The notes beneath the pieces are model-generated. The model was given only the letters and a program-made list of their open reading frames with translations. It ran no database searches and was not told the origin of the DNA. From contig CANJKZ010000523.1 in NCBI GenBank assembly GCA_947471745.1, forward strand, positions 74,501 through 138,500: a stretch of 64,000 nucleotides of DNA, given 5' to 3'. The position numbers were made by a program, and so were the translations under genes. The DNA comes from Closterium sp. Naga37s-1. Its lineage: Eukaryota; Streptophyta; Zygnematophyceae; Desmidiales; Closteriaceae. Positions 23,301 through 33,988 of the stretch are shown here, in pieces (the first letter of the stretch is position 1; every line of letters starts with the position of its first letter).

Positions 23301-25037
23301 AGCCGAAGTTGGATTGGAGAATGCCGCGCTCGCAATAGCGCCCCACATACTCTCTCCGTAGTCCTCCTCCGCTGCTGCCTCTGGGTTCTCCTCACCCTTT
23401 TGCTGCTCCTTGGTTGCTGCACCACTCTCCTTAGGTTCACTGAACTTGCTGGTCCCTCCAGGTTTGCTCTTCTTGAGCTCATTCTCCTTAGCGCGACCAT
23501 TCGCGCCATCGTCGCTACCGATCGCTCCATCCTTGGTGCTGATGCTTGCTGCCACTTGCCTCTCCTTAGGCATAGGGACCACTGGGATCTGCCACATCTC
23601 GTTGTAGACATCCCTGTCCTCATGAAGGTCCCAAAGAATTCGATCGCCAAGCCTTGCGGTGTAGGTCTTGGCTCCCTTCGAGTTCGTGTCCATGCCGGCC
23701 TTTGCCAACCGCCGCACGGAAATCAGGTTTGCAGCAAGGCTGGGCACCCAAAGCACGTTCTTGAGGCCCACCATCTTCCCATCAGCACCCTTGAACATGG
23801 CCTTGCCCATGCCTTTCACCTCTGCTCGCTGCCCCAAAGCCGATGTGACATGCTTCACCGGTGACGGCTCGAGTTCGGTGAGCAAGTCCGGGCGAGGTGT
23901 CATGCTATAGGTAGCGCCACTATCAATCACCCAAGAGTCCAGGGGGTGTAGGGTCACCTTCCCCACAGCTGCTGGCTCCTCAAAGCCTTCATCCTTCTCT
24001 GGACCAGCCGGTACTTGCGTCGACACGAAGTAGAATAGACCCGGGTATCGATCGTCGCTCGGGTCCTTGTCGTTGTCTCCGCTCTTCATGTTTGCAGCTC
24101 CGCCACCGCGACCGCCACGGCCTCCACGGCCTCGTCCTCTCCCTCCTCCTGCTCCTCTACCCTCTTGGCCTTGAGCAGGGGTCCAACCATCAGGGAGTTT
24201 GTAGCAGTCGCGCCACATGTGTCCGCTCTTGTGGCAATAGTGACACTCGCCGTCGAATCGGCCGCGACCGCGTCCGTAGCTCTTGTCGTCGCTGCCGTAA
24301 CCGCCACTCCTGCGGCCTCCGCCGAAGTTGCTGCCACCAAACCTTCCTCCCCCTCGTCCTCTGCCTCTTCCTCGACCATATCCACGGCCGATGTTCGCTG
24401 CCCCAGCGCCATCCGCACTCGCCAACTCACGGCGGCGGAAATCCTCTTGAAGGATAGCTCGCTTCACGTCTTCAAGCGAGAGGCGGGGCAAGTCGCGATT
24501 AAGGTTGATGATGAGCGAGGACCATGACTCTGGGAGTAAGGCCAGCAACTTGGTCTTCTTTTGGAGCTCACTGTAGTTCAAATCAGCTCCCTCAAGCCGC
24601 GTCAACAAGTCGAAGAATTTCTGCACCCCTTCTTCAACCGCTTCGTCTTCTTCAATTCGTAGTGCCGCCATTTGCCGTTCCAACACCACCGCTACCGCCG
24701 CTGTTGCAGGAGCATGTACACCCTTGAGAGCAGCCCATGCCTTTGGTCCTTTCTCTGGTTCACGCTGGAATGGCTTGATGTGACGGATCTGACTGCTCCC
24801 CAACGCTTGCCCAAGTAAGAGATAGCCTTGTGCGCTCTTCCGCACCCACGGGCTCTTCTCCGGGTCGTTCTCGGGGCGCTTCTCCGTTCCTTCCATCACC
24901 TCCAGCAGGTCATAGTGGTCAAAGATGTTCTCCATCTTGAAGGACCATTCAGCAAAGTTGTCACCGTTGAACTTGTCAAGCCCAAACACCCTAGGCTCAT
25001 CCCTAGGTGGGCCAAGACTTGGTTGCATGGGCGCCAT
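20352..25037 (-). CDS. Copia B1 gag-pol polyprotein, intact (about 1561 aa)
   Basis: One uninterrupted frame for all proteins of a Ty1/Copia element. The frame is open from the primer-binding site, but the first ATG is at 25037 (GCCATGGCG context). From that ATG: gag with FGLDKFNGDNFAEW (~18-31); an Arg/Gly-rich region; a CCHC zinc knuckle CHYCHKSGHMWRDC (~265-278); aspartic protease DSGATYS (~372); the integrase HHCC segment (LHRRMGHVAL to CPTCIQAK) and a D-x62-D-x35-E core (D654, D717, E753); an acidic linker; RT with QMDIVTAFLN and YVDD (~1230); RNase H ending in DMMTKRL, the usual Copia C-terminus. All catalytic motifs are present. The copy may be competent to move; expression is unknown. 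Confidence 0.93.
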   Translation of the reverse strand: MAPMQPSLGPPRDEPRVFGLDKFNGDNFAEWSFKMENIFDHYDLLEVMEGTEKRPENDPEKSPWVRKSAQGYLLLGQALGSSQIRHIKPFQREPEKGPKAWAALKGVHAPATAAVAVVLERQMAALRIEEDEAVEEGVQKFFDLLTRLEGADLNYSELQKKTKLLALLPESWSSLIINLNRDLPRLSLEDVKRAILQEDFRRRELASADGAGAANIGRGYGRGRGRGRGGGRFGGSNFGGGRRSGGYGSDDKSYGRGRGRFDGECHYCHKSGHMWRDCYKLPDGWTPAQGQEGRGAGGGRGRGRGGRGGRGGGAANMKSGDNDKDPSDDRYPGLFYFVSTQVPAGPEKDEGFEEPAAVGKVTLHPLDSWVIDSGATYSMTPRPDLLTELEPSPVKHVTSALGQRAEVKGMGKAMFKGADGKMVGLKNVLWVPSLAANLISVRRLAKAGMDTNSKGAKTYTARLGDRILWDLHEDRDVYNEMWQIPVVPMPKERQVAASISTKDGAIGSDDGANGRAKENELKKSKPGGTSKFSEPKESGAATKEQQKGEENPEAAAEEDYGESMWGAIASAAFSNPTSATGECDWLTLHRRMGHVALPILQQLVKNEMVAGIRVKGEPDEVLGCPTCIQAKFTRFPFPSSEATAKAPLDEVVMDVVAPLKLGAVGAEYFLTIVDVYTRMTWVYVLAKKSDVAETLKTDWFPMVERQQDRLVKSIRTDRGGEFLSKEFGLWLKKNGIRHSLTMPYSPAMNGIAERANRTITEAARGLLIEAGLPDYFWPDAVRSACVAKNRALTHVGADKWVPYVEWLGRKPKVDMLRVFGCMCMALVPKHLRHNKLGAKAVWAVHLGMAQNSKGWLLWDPFTKKFLVSRDCKFMENFMYKDWKAENEAKIDVRFGEVKSSGLEHVELPLELSSGSTTTRQSSLVNGGEEANDAEEEEEEVQQVSERAPSLPSRTTSAPRIRATPQQRQGLQVPAAEEEGRGKRRVQPPNRLTYDAPGKQGKTALAGAAMMVGDDEESDYEECAFAFFSPVEMPGEPATLKEALESSDAEEWKKAMESELKSIEENDTFELVELPEGRTAITSKWLFKIKSDADGKIERYKSRLVAKGYQQKEKVDFKELFAPVVKPTTLRTLFAGAAIKGWVVKQMDIVTAFLNGILEEEIFMAQPEGFDDGSGRVWKLKKALYGLKQAPRQWYMKLREVLEGIGFTPSTADHSLFMLGEGEQRSFMVVYVDDILIFSPSSDLVKEVMLKLQDKFKCKALGDVSFYLGLHIERDVEKRCMRVHQRKYLEALSANFGQSEGHVATPFPSGFKCVKGPEEESVGEEERRRFHSLVGSLMYAAVNTRPDVAFATGQLARVVQCPNEEQVAAGMRVAKYLGQTPTVGLQYSAAAQRRQKGADGVEPGRLFLTAYSDASYASEPEDMTSVGGFICCVGGGPTAWESKKQVDQALSSVESEYMALFRAVREIVWQRRLLAELGEEQQGPTPLYCDSQGAIALAKNPVLHGLTKHMRVKWHWTRSMVTAGEVELRYVKTTGQPADMMTKRLVEQQHWKCCKLAGMALN

Positions 25038-25141
25038 GGCTGAATCACGGGGTTGGCCTTGAGCTTGAGCTTCTCCACTGCCACCAGCACCTCTGCCACC
25101 CCTTTCCTCAGGTCCAGAAATTGTCGAAACTGCTCCAAGGG

Positions 25142-25153
25142 GCTCTGATACCA
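25142..25153 (-). promoter_or_regulatory. Copia B1 primer-binding site
   Basis: On the minus strand TGGTATCAGAGC starts two bases inside LTR2. This is the standard primer site for initiator Met tRNA in plant LTR retrotransposons. The same site lies at 30516-30527 for B2. Confidence 0.85.
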
Positions 25154-25155
25154 CT

Positions 25156-25953
25156 TGTTATAGTCACAATAGGCTTGAATGTGCCTAAAACGAAAGATAG
25201 AGAGCACAGACGGATTTCTGCACAGCGGCTTCAAACGTTGATAGCGTTCTGCTCACAGCTGCAAATGACTTGATTCAAATTGGATCTGAAGCGTCTTCAC
25301 GTCGTCTACAATAAGCAATTTAGATTGCACGATTTGATAAAGAATTGACGAAACAGCGTCGGTTTGAACGAACGGTACTATGGCAGCCACTATAGTCTTA
25401 GAACACAAGATAGGAAGAGTTACGAGTTGGGAATGACTCCCAGCTCCTACAAACCCCAAGAGCCGAGGTACAGCGATGTGGAACAGTGCCACACTGTCCC
25501 CAACCACGAAGGGTCTCGAAACTACCCTCCAGAAGGGCCTACACCAAGAGAAATGTTACACTACACAAAGTAATGCAACTATTCTCTCTATCTTAAAGTT
25601 TACCCTTTTGGAGAGCTTCGAAATCACTTGATTCTTGAAACCAAGGCTCTGGTTCTTCAAGGTAAATTCTTCCTTGAGTTCTTGGAAGTCTGCTGCGCAC
25701 ACCTGCGACACGCCGAACGTTCCACACACGACAAAATAGAAAACCGCACACGACACGCAAACGACGACGTGACACGCGACTAGCGATAACTCGCTATTGA
25801 CTCGACACACACATTCAAAATCATGCCTCATCATTCACACACTATTGTAAGCATGAAATATATATTATTTCATGCCCTCATACCATTCCATGCACACACG
25901 CATGCACGCACACGGACAACAAGCCGAATGCAAACCGTAGGGTTGCACCAACA
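25156..25953 (-). repeat. Copia B LTR2 (798 bp), shared by B1 and B2
   Basis: The 5' LTR of B1 and at the same time the 3' LTR of B2 (minus strand). It differs from LTR3 at two positions by eye (CTGAAGCG/CTGGAGCG and GACGAAAC/GACGACAC) over 798 bp. TGTT/AACA ends. Confidence 0.93.
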
Positions 25954-25992
25954 AACTCCCCCTCGGATTGTTGGCCTTAGGATCTTACTCTC

Positions 25993-28900
25993 TCAGTTCA
26001 GAGCCATCCCAGCCAGCTTGCAACACTTCCAATGCTGCTGCTCCACCAGCCTCTTGGTCATCATGTCAGCTGGCTGCCTTGTCGTCTTCACATAGTGCAA
26101 CTCAACTTCACCCGCGGCCACCATGCTCCTCGTCCAATGCCACTTCACCCTCATGTGCTTGGTGAGGCCATGCAACACAGGGTTCTTAGCAAGAGCAATG
26201 GCACCCTGGATGTCACAGTAGAGTGGGGTAGGTCCTTGCTGCTCCTCCCCCAATTCAGCCAACAAACGCCGCTGCCACACAATCTCTCGTACGGCACGGA
26301 AGAGTGCCATATACTCGGACTCCACCGAGCTCAATGCTTGATCCACCTGCTTCTTGCTCTCCCAAGCAGTTGGGCCTCCACCAACACAGCAAATGAACCC
26401 TCCAACACTTGTCATGTCCTCTGGTTCTGATGCAAAAGAAGCATCCGAGAATGCGGTGAGGAACAAACGCCCGGGTTCAACACCATCCGCGCCCTTTTGG
26501 CGCCTTTGCGCCGCCGCCGAATATTGCAGCCCAACGGTCGGTGTTTGGCCAAGATACTTGGCCACCCTCATTCCAGCTGCTACCTGCTCCTCATTAGGGC
26601 ATTGAACAACCCTAGCCAACTGTCCGGTAGCAAACGCGACGTCCGGTCGCGTGTTTACCGCCGCGTACATGAGGCAGCCCACCAACGAGTGAAAACGGCG
26701 CCTCTCCTCTTCACCAACGCTCTCCTCCTCTGGTCCCTTCACACACTTGAACCCAAAGGGAAAGGGTGTAGCCACATGGCCTTCACTCTGCCCAAAATTG
26801 GCAGCCAATGCCTCCAGGTACTTTCGTTGATGCACCCGCATGCACCGCTTCTCCACATCTCGTTCGATGTGGAGCCCAAGGTAGAAGCTCACGTCACCAA
26901 GGGCCTTGCACTTGAACTTGTCTTGAAGCTTCAGCATCACCTCCTTCACAAGGTCAGAAGAGGGTGAGAAAATGAGGATGTCATCCACATAAACCACCAT
27001 GAAACTCCTCTGCTCCCCCTCGCCAAGCATGAACAAGGAGTGATCGGCCGTTGAGGGAGTGAAGCCGATCCCCTCCAACACTTCGCGCAGCTTCATGTAC
27101 CATTGCCTAGGGGCCTGCTTCAGCCCATAGAGGGCCTTCTTCAGCTTCCACACTCTGCCACTACCATCATCAAACCCCTCTGGCTGCGCCATAAAAATCT
27201 CCTCCTCAAGGATGCCGTTCTCCTCAATGCTCTTCAGCTCACTCTCCATTGCCTTCTTCCACTCCTCAGCATCACTACTCTCCAAGGCCTCCTTGAGAGT
27301 TGCTGGTTCCCCCGGCATCTCCACCGGAGAGAAGAACGCGAAGGCACACTCCTCGTAGTCACTCTCCTTGTCATCTCCAACTATAAGTGCCGCTCCGGCC
27401 AAGGCTGACTTGGCTGGCTTTCCCAGTGCATCATAGGTCAGCCTATTAGGGGCTTGAATTCTCCTCTTGCCCCTTCCTTCCTCCTCAGCTGCAGGGACAT
27501 GAAGGCCTTGGCGTTGCTGCGGGGTGACTCGGATCCGTGGAGCACTCGTAGTGCGAGAAGGAAGTGTCGATGCACGCTCGCTCACTTGCTGCACCTCCTC
27601 CTCTTCTTCCTCTGCATCCTTGGCCTTCTCTCCCCCATTCACAAGGGAAGATTGCCTTGTGGTGGTGCTGCTGCTGCTCAGCTCCAAGGGCAGCTCCACA
27701 TGCTCCAAACCGGAACTCTTCACCTCCCCAAACCGCATGCCTATCTTCGCCTCATTCTCCGCCTTCCAATCCTTGTACATCAGATTCTCCATGAATTTGC
27801 AGTCCCTGCTCACCAAGAATTTCTTAGTGAATGGGTCCCAAAGAAGCCACCCCTTGCTGTTTTGAGCCATGCCCAAGTGCACAGCCCATATCGCCTTGGC
27901 ACCGAGCTTGTTGTGCCGAAGATGCTTAGGCACGAGCGCCATGCACATGCACCCGAACACCCGAAGCATATCCACCTTTGGCTTCCTTCCAACCCACTCC
28001 ACATAGGGCACCCATTTGTCTGCTCCCACATGAGTCAAAGCTCTGTTCTTGGCCACACACGCACTCCGCACCGCATCAGGCCAGAAATAGTCGGGTAGCC
28101 CGGCTTCAATGAGCAACCCACGCGCCGTCTCCGTGATTGTCCGGTTCGCTCGCTCGGCGATGCCGTTCATTGCAGGGGAGTATGGCATGGTAAGGGAGTG
28201 CCTTATGCCATTCTTCTTCAGCCACAATGAGAACTCCTTGCTCAGGAACTCTCCCCCTCGATCGGTGCGAATTGCCTTCACTAGCCGGTCTTGTTGCCGC
28301 TCCACCATCGGCAACCAATCGGTCTTCACCGTTTCAGCCACGTCACTCTTCTTGGACAGCACGTAAACCCAAGTCATGCGAGTGTAGACATCCACATTGG
28401 TGAGAAAGTACTCAGCTCCAGCAGCTCCAAGCTTCAAGGGGCCCACCACGTCCATCACCACCTCATCAAGTGGTGCCTTAGCCGTTGCCTCCGAACTAGA
28501 GAACGGGTAACGGGTGAATTTGGCTTGCATGCACGTCGGGCAGCCAAGTACCTCATCGGGCTCCCCCTTCACACGTATGCCAGCAACCATCTCATTCTTC
28601 ACTAGCTGCTGCAAGATGGGCAGGGCCACATGCCCCATTCGCCGATGCAAGGTGAGCCAATCACACACCCCCGTAGCCGAAGTCGGATTGGAGAATGCCG
28701 CACTCGCAATGGTGCCCCACATGCTCTCTCCGTACTCCTCCTCCGCTACTGCCTTGGGGTTCTCCTCACCCTTGTGCTGCTCCTTGGCTGCTGCACCACT
28801 CTCCTCATGTTCACCAAGCTTGCTGGTCCCTCCAAGATTGCACTTCTTAGACTCAATCTCTTTAGCGCGACCGTTCGTGCCATCGCCGCTACCAACCGCT

Positions 28901-30411
28901 TCACCCTTGGTGCTGATGCTTGCTGCCACTTGCCTCTCCTTAGGCATGGGGACCACAGGGATTTGCCAGATCTCGTTGTAGACATCTCTATCCTCGTGAA
29001 GGTCCCAAAGAATCCGCTTGCCAAGCTTCGCGGTGTAGGTCTTAGCTCCCTTCGAGCTCGTGTCCATGCCGGCCTTTTGCAACCGCCGCACGGAAATCAG
29101 GTTGGCAGCAAGGTTGGGCACCCAAAGCACGTTCTTGAGGCCCACCATCTTCCCATCAGCACCCTTGAACATGGCCTTGCCCATGCCTTTCACCTCTGCT
29201 CGCTGCCCCAAAGCCGATGTCACATGCTTCACCGGTGACGGCTCAAGTTCGGTGAGCAAGTCCGGGCGAGGTGTCATGCTATAGGTAGCGCCACTATCAA
29301 TCACCCAATAGTCCAGGGGGTGTAGGGTCACCTTCCCCACAGCTGCTGGCTCCTCAAAGCCTTCATCCTTCTCTGGACCAGCCGGTACTTGCGTCGACAC
29401 GAAGTAGAATAGACCCGGGTATCGATCGTCGCTCGGGTCCTTGTCGTTGTCTCCGCTCTTCATGTTTGCAGCTCCGCCACCGCGACCGCCACGGCCTCCA
29501 CGGCCTCGTCCTCTCCCTCCTCCTGCTCCTCTACCCTCTTGGCCTTGAGCAGGGGTCCAACCATCAGGGAGTTTGTAGCAGTCGCGCCACATGTGTCCGC
29601 TCTTGTGGCAATAGTGACACTCGCCGTCGAATCGGCCGCGACCGCGTCCGTAGCTCTTGTCGTCGCTGCCGTAACCGCCACTCCTGCGGCCTCCGCCGAA
29701 GTTGCTGCCACCAAACCTTCCTTGCCTTCGTCCTCTGCCTCTTCCTCGACCGTATCCACGGCCGATGCTCGCTGCCCCAGCGCCATCCGCACTCGCCAAC
29801 TCACGGCGGCGGAAATCCTCTTGAAGGATAGCTCGCTTCACGTCTTCAAGCGAGAGGCGGGGCAAGTCGCGATTAAGGTTGATGATGAGCGAGGACCATG
29901 ACTCTGGGAGTAAGGCCAGCAACTTGGTCTTCTTTTGGAGCTCACTGTAGTTCAAATCAGCTCCCTCAAGCCGCGTCAACAAGTCGAAGAATTTCTGCAC
30001 CCCTTCTTCAACCGCTTCGTCTTCTTCAATTCGTAGTGCCGCCATTTGCCGTTCCAACACCACCGCTACCGCCGCTGTTGCAGGAGCATGTACACCCTTG
30101 AGAGCAGCCCATGCCTTTGGTCCCTTCTCTGGTTCACGCTGGAAAGGCTTGATGTGACGGATCTGGCTGCTCCCCAACGCTTGCCCTAGTAGGAGGTAGC
30201 CTTGTGCGCTCTTCCGCACCCACGGGCTCTTCTCCGGGTCGTTCTCGGGGTGCTTCTCCGTTCCTTCCATCACCTCCAGCAGGTCATAGTGATCAAACAC
30301 GTTCTCCATTCTGAAGGACCACTCAGCAAAGTTGTCACCGTTGAACTTGTCAAGGCCAAACACTCTAGGCTCGTCCCTAGATGGGCCAACACTTGGTTGC
30401 ACGGGCGCCAT
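25993..30411 (-). pseudogene. Copia B2 gag-pol with 89-residue RT deletion
   Basis: The frame stays open from ATG 30411 to the stop at 25993, and gag, zinc knuckle, protease, integrase and RNase H match B1. At 27219 the sequence jumps from KSIEEN to GILEEEIFM. The 89 residues present in B1 between these points are absent, including the RT motif RLVAKGY and the first catalytic Asp (in QMDIVTAF). The break shows short microhomology. RT should be inactive even though the frame is preserved, so mobility would need B1 or another copy in trans. Confidence 0.9.
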
Positions 30412-30529
30412 GGCTGAGTCACGGGGTTGGCCTTGAGCTTGGGCTTCTCCACTGCCACCAGCACCTCTGCCACCCCTTTCCTCAGGTCCAGCAATTGTCG
30501 AAACTGCTCCAAGGGGCTCTGATACCACT

Positions 30530-31327
30530 TGTTATAGTCACAATAGGCTTGAATGTGCCTAAAACGAAAGATAGAGAGCACAGACGGATTTCTGCACAGC
30601 GGCTTCAAACGTTGATAGCGTTCTGCTCACAGCTGCAAATGACTTGATTCAAATTGGATCTGGAGCGTCTTCACGTCGTCTACAATAAGCAATTTAGATT
30701 GCACGATTTGATAAAGAATTGACGACACAGCGTCGGTTTGAACGAACGGTACTATGGCAGCCACTATAGTCTTAGAACACAAGATAGGAAGAGTTACGAG
30801 TTGGGAATGACTCCCAGCTCCTACAAACCCCAAGAGCCGAGGTACAGCGATGTGGAACAGTGCCACACTGTCCCCAACCACGAAGGGTCTCGAAACTACC
30901 CTCCAGAAGGGCCTACACCAAGAGAAATGTTACACTACACAAAGTAATGCAACTATTCTCTCTATCTTAAAGTTTACCCTTTTGGAGAGCTTCGAAATCA
31001 CTTGATTCTTGAAACCAAGGCTCTGGTTCTTCAAGGTAAATTCTTCCTTGAGTTCTTGGAAGTCTGCTGCGCACACCTGCGACACGCCGAACGTTCCACA
31101 CACGACAAAATAGAAAACCGCACACGACACGCAAACGACGACGTGACACGCGACTAGCGATAACTCGCTATTGACTCGACACACACATTCAAAATCATGC
31201 CTCATCATTCACACACTATTGTAAGCATGAAATATATATTATTTCATGCCCTCATACCATTCCATGCACACACGCATGCACGCACACGGACAACAAGCCG
31301 AATGCAAACCGTAGGGTTGCACCAACA
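30530..31327 (-). repeat. Copia B LTR3 (798 bp)
   Basis: 5' LTR of B2, TGTTATAG to CCAACA. It joins copia A sequence directly at 31328 (GAGCTGACAAGC). Confidence 0.93.
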
Positions 31328-32215
31328 GAGCTGACAAGCTATCTTGGCTTGCGGATCACCCGGGACAGAGCACAGCGCACCATCACCTTGACTCAGTCAC
31401 ACATGGTGCAGCAGGTCCTTCAGCGCTTCCGCTTCACGTACTCCTCGCCTCAGCCCACTCCTCTGCCTACCGGTCACTCGCTCTCAGCTCTGCCTTCGGA
31501 TGAGTCCGTAGAGCCGAGTGGCCCGTATCCAGAGCTTGTGGGCTGCCTCATGTACCTGATGACCTGCACTCGACCTGACCTTGCATACCCTCTTAGCATC
31601 CTAGCACGCTATGTCGCTCCTGGCCGTCACCGGAAGGAGCACATGGATGCCGCTAAGAGGGTGTTGCGCTACTTGTGCAGTACGTCGGGCATGGGGCTTG
31701 TGCTTGGAGGACGGAACGACGTTGTCCTCACTAGGCACTCAGACGCTTCTTGGGTTGACGACCAGGCTACGCAGCGGTCGTCTCAGGGTTACACCTTCAG
31801 CCTTGGCTCTGGTTCAGTTTCATGGCGTTCTAAACGCTCGTCTTCAGTTCTCAGCTCCAGTTGTGAGGCTGAGATCTACGCCACAGCCATGGCTGCACAG
31901 GAGTTACGCTGGCTCACCTACCTGCTGATCGACCTGGGAGAGCGGCCTCGTTCTCCTCCAGTGCTGTACGTCGACAACAAGGCCGCCATTGCCTTGTGTC
32001 AGGAGCACAGACTGGAGCACAGAACGAAGCACATCGCTCTGCGCTACTTCCTTGCTCGAGAGCTGCAGCAGCGTGGTCAGCTTCATCTTGCTTACGTGGC
32101 CACTCGGGCCAACACTGCTGATGTGTTCACCAAGGCGCTTCAGCCTTGTGATCATCAGCGTTTCTGTACTGTTCTAGGCCTTGTGCCTACTGTGCCTCAC
32201 TTGCTTACTTCTTGA
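31328..32215 (+). pseudogene. Copia A pol, 3' part (RT end and RNase H)
   Basis: Resumes in the RT C-terminus (SYLGLRITRDRAQRTITLTQ) and continues through the RNase H motifs (HSDASWVDD, SSSCEAEIYA, LYVDNKAAIALC, LEHRTKHIALRYF) to the normal C-terminus ending PHLLTS at 32215. Comparison with copia E shows that about 77 residues, including the YVDD active site, were lost at the B1/B2 insertion point. The fragment itself has no internal stop. Confidence 0.9.
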
Positions 32216-32453
32216 CTCTGCTTGTACTGTGATCTCTACAAAAAAAAAACCTGCATGCTTACACTTGTTAGGTTGTGATCACTGTACCTCTTGTTATATT
32301 ATCAAACTGCATGTGAACTGGTCTTGTGACCGCTTGCTTGTGCTCGGAATTTGTGTGGTATCCTTGAGATCCACCCTGAGCTGTGCTTTGCCTTGCTTTG
32401 CTTTGACTGGTCTTGTGACCATCTGGTTGTCTCCCACTTTGCCTATGGGGGTG

Positions 32454-32577
32454 TGTCAAACATTGTATATGTTTGTGTTCTGTAGGCTGTAGTGGGTTTA
32501 GCCTTAGGGGGTACAACTTCTAGGGTTTCATACTTGTACTCCCAATCTTCTTAGTTCAATCACTTCTCATTCTGACA
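32454..32577 (+). repeat. Copia A 3' LTR (124 bp)
   Basis: Same as 13662-13785 but for one base. The purine tract ATGGGGGTG lies at 32445-32453, and the target duplication GATAC follows at 32578-32582. Confidence 0.93.
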
Positions 32578-32582
32578 GATAC

Positions 32583-33629
32583 TGCTGGGAGCGAGATGAA
32601 CAGGATCCCGCGGAATTCTTCCGCAGAATGGTGGTGACCCTAGCAGGAGAAGCAGAGACATTCTACCGCCTGGTCCGCGAAGAAGTGTTGGAGGAGCTGG
32701 AGAATGGAGAGATCAAGAACCCCACGACGCGGTTCCTGGAACTACTAAAGAAGGAATTTCTCGGGCAAACCAAAGCGCGAGTGGAAGAGTTCCGCGAGTT
32801 CCGCAGGAAGAAGGACGAGTCGCTGCTGGCGTACTACTGCAGACTGAAGGAGCTGGCGGAGGATCTGGAAAGCAGAGAGGAGCGGTTGTTGGTGCGCAAA
32901 TTCGTTCGAGGCCTGGACGAGGATCTACGCGGCGTAGTCCGGAACACGGTGTATGGCGTGGGTGCTGACATCACGCTGAAAGAGGTGTATGGGCTAGCCA
33001 AGCGCACCGAGCTTGCACAGAGGATGCTGGATCTGGAAGATGGAGAAGCGCGAGGGAAAGCCAAGACATCCTGGGCAGCGGCAGCGATAACCGAGGCCGA
33101 GCAGACGACATTCACGCGAGTGGACAGCTGCCGTTGCCACGAATGCGGAGAAGGGGGGCACCTAAAGCGAGAATGCCCCAAAGCGTCGACATGCGACAAC
33201 TGCGGGAGGCGAGGACATAAGAAGGAGGAGTGCTACGGCAGGAGGAGAACCGAGGAAGCGGGCAGCAGAGAAGAGATACAAGCCGAAATCCAGAAGCTGC
33301 AGCTGAAGCTGGCGAAGACGCTCAAGCCTGACATCAAGGGGAGAGCCATGCTAGCATATGAGGAGATCGAGGGCGCAGAAGAGGAGGAAGAAGAGTATAT
33401 CCGGGAATACTCCTGCATGGCCTTCCCTAGGGAGCGGGATGACCTGAACCTGAGGCCTAGGGCTAGTCAGCCGCAAGCGGCGGAAGCGAGAAGCTCGCGA
33501 GCTCCAAGGACTGGCCCAAGGGAAGGTCAACGGAGCCAGGAAATGAGGAGGCATCCGAACGAGCGGCTGGTGTGCCAAGCCTTGGTACTTATAGCGGAAA
33601 AGGGGAGCTTGACTGTGGGCAGCCTACCA
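32583..33629 (+). pseudogene. Gypsy gag, C-terminal part with two zinc knuckles
   Basis: Continues the gag frame of 13383-13661. It shows a retrotransposon gag capsid core (EFFRRMVVTLAGEAETFYRL, then REFRRKKDESLLAYYCRLKE) and two CX2CX4HX4C zinc knuckles, CHECGEGGHLKREC and CDNCGRRGHKKEEC (about 33133-33231), which bind the genomic RNA. An acidic/basic tail follows. Copia D inserts at 33630, after TACCA. The frame resumes at 40823 as protease, without a frame change. Confidence 0.88.
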
Positions 33630-33759
33630 TGTCAGCAGAATAAACGAGAATGGATGAACTAGAAAGCAGGTGGGTACAAGTAGCAAACCCTAATTGGGTT
33701 GTACCCCATATGGGCTACCCCACTATAGCCTACACAATAAGCAGCATATAAGTTTGACA
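33630..33759 (-). repeat. Copia D 3' LTR (130 bp)
   Basis: TGTCAGCAGAATAAACGAG to AGTTTGACA. Identical by eye to 40688-40817. Confidence 0.94.
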
Positions 33760-33988
33760 CACCCCCATAGGCAAAGTGGGGGAGAACAAGAGGTCACAAG
33801 ACCGGTCAAGTAAAACAAAGCAAGCACAGGGTGGATCACGAAGTCACCACGCATTCTGAGCACAAGCAAATGGCCACAAGGCCAGTTCACAATGAGAGTT
33901 ATATGAAGGAGAACAAGCAGTACAGTGATCACAACCTAGCAAGTGTAAGCATGCAGGTATAAGTATATAGATCACAGTACAAGCAAAT

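Larger units (their letters stand above)
19491..25953 (-). mobile_element. Copia B1: complete Ty1/Copia element (first of a tandem pair)
   Basis: Bounded by LTR1 (19491-20310) and the shared LTR2 (25156-25953), with an uninterrupted gag-pol on the minus strand. The primer-binding site TGGTATCAGAGC lies two bases inside LTR2, and the purine tract GAGGGGGAG lies inside LTR1. The tandem B1/B2 block has no target duplication: the left flank is CGCCA and the right flank GAGCT, with about 230 bp of copia A lost. LTR1 is 820 bp and clearly diverged from LTR2 in part of its length, so the two LTRs of B1 are not a simple recent pair. Confidence 0.92.
25156..31327 (-). mobile_element. Copia B2: Ty1/Copia element with deleted RT (second of the tandem)
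   Basis: Internal region 25954-30529 between near-identical LTR2 and LTR3. It is closely related to B1 throughout, but with a 267-bp in-frame deletion in RT. The LTR-internal-LTR-internal-LTR arrangement can arise by unequal recombination between LTRs or by integration of a tandem cDNA. Which one applies is not decided here. Confidence 0.92.
13662..32577 (+). mobile_element. Copia A: Ty1/Copia element inserted in Gypsy gag, itself carrying B1/B2
   Basis: Flanked by a perfect 5-bp duplication GATAC (13657-13661 and 32578-32582). 124-bp LTRs lie at 13662-13785 and 32454-32577 and differ at one base by eye (GGCTTTAG versus GGCTGTAG), so insertion is recent. The primer-binding site follows the left LTR, and the purine tract ATGGGGGTG precedes the right one. 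The body is about 7 kb once the B1/B2 tandem (19491-31327) is removed. About 230 bp of RT coding sequence are missing at that inner junction. Confidence 0.95.
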
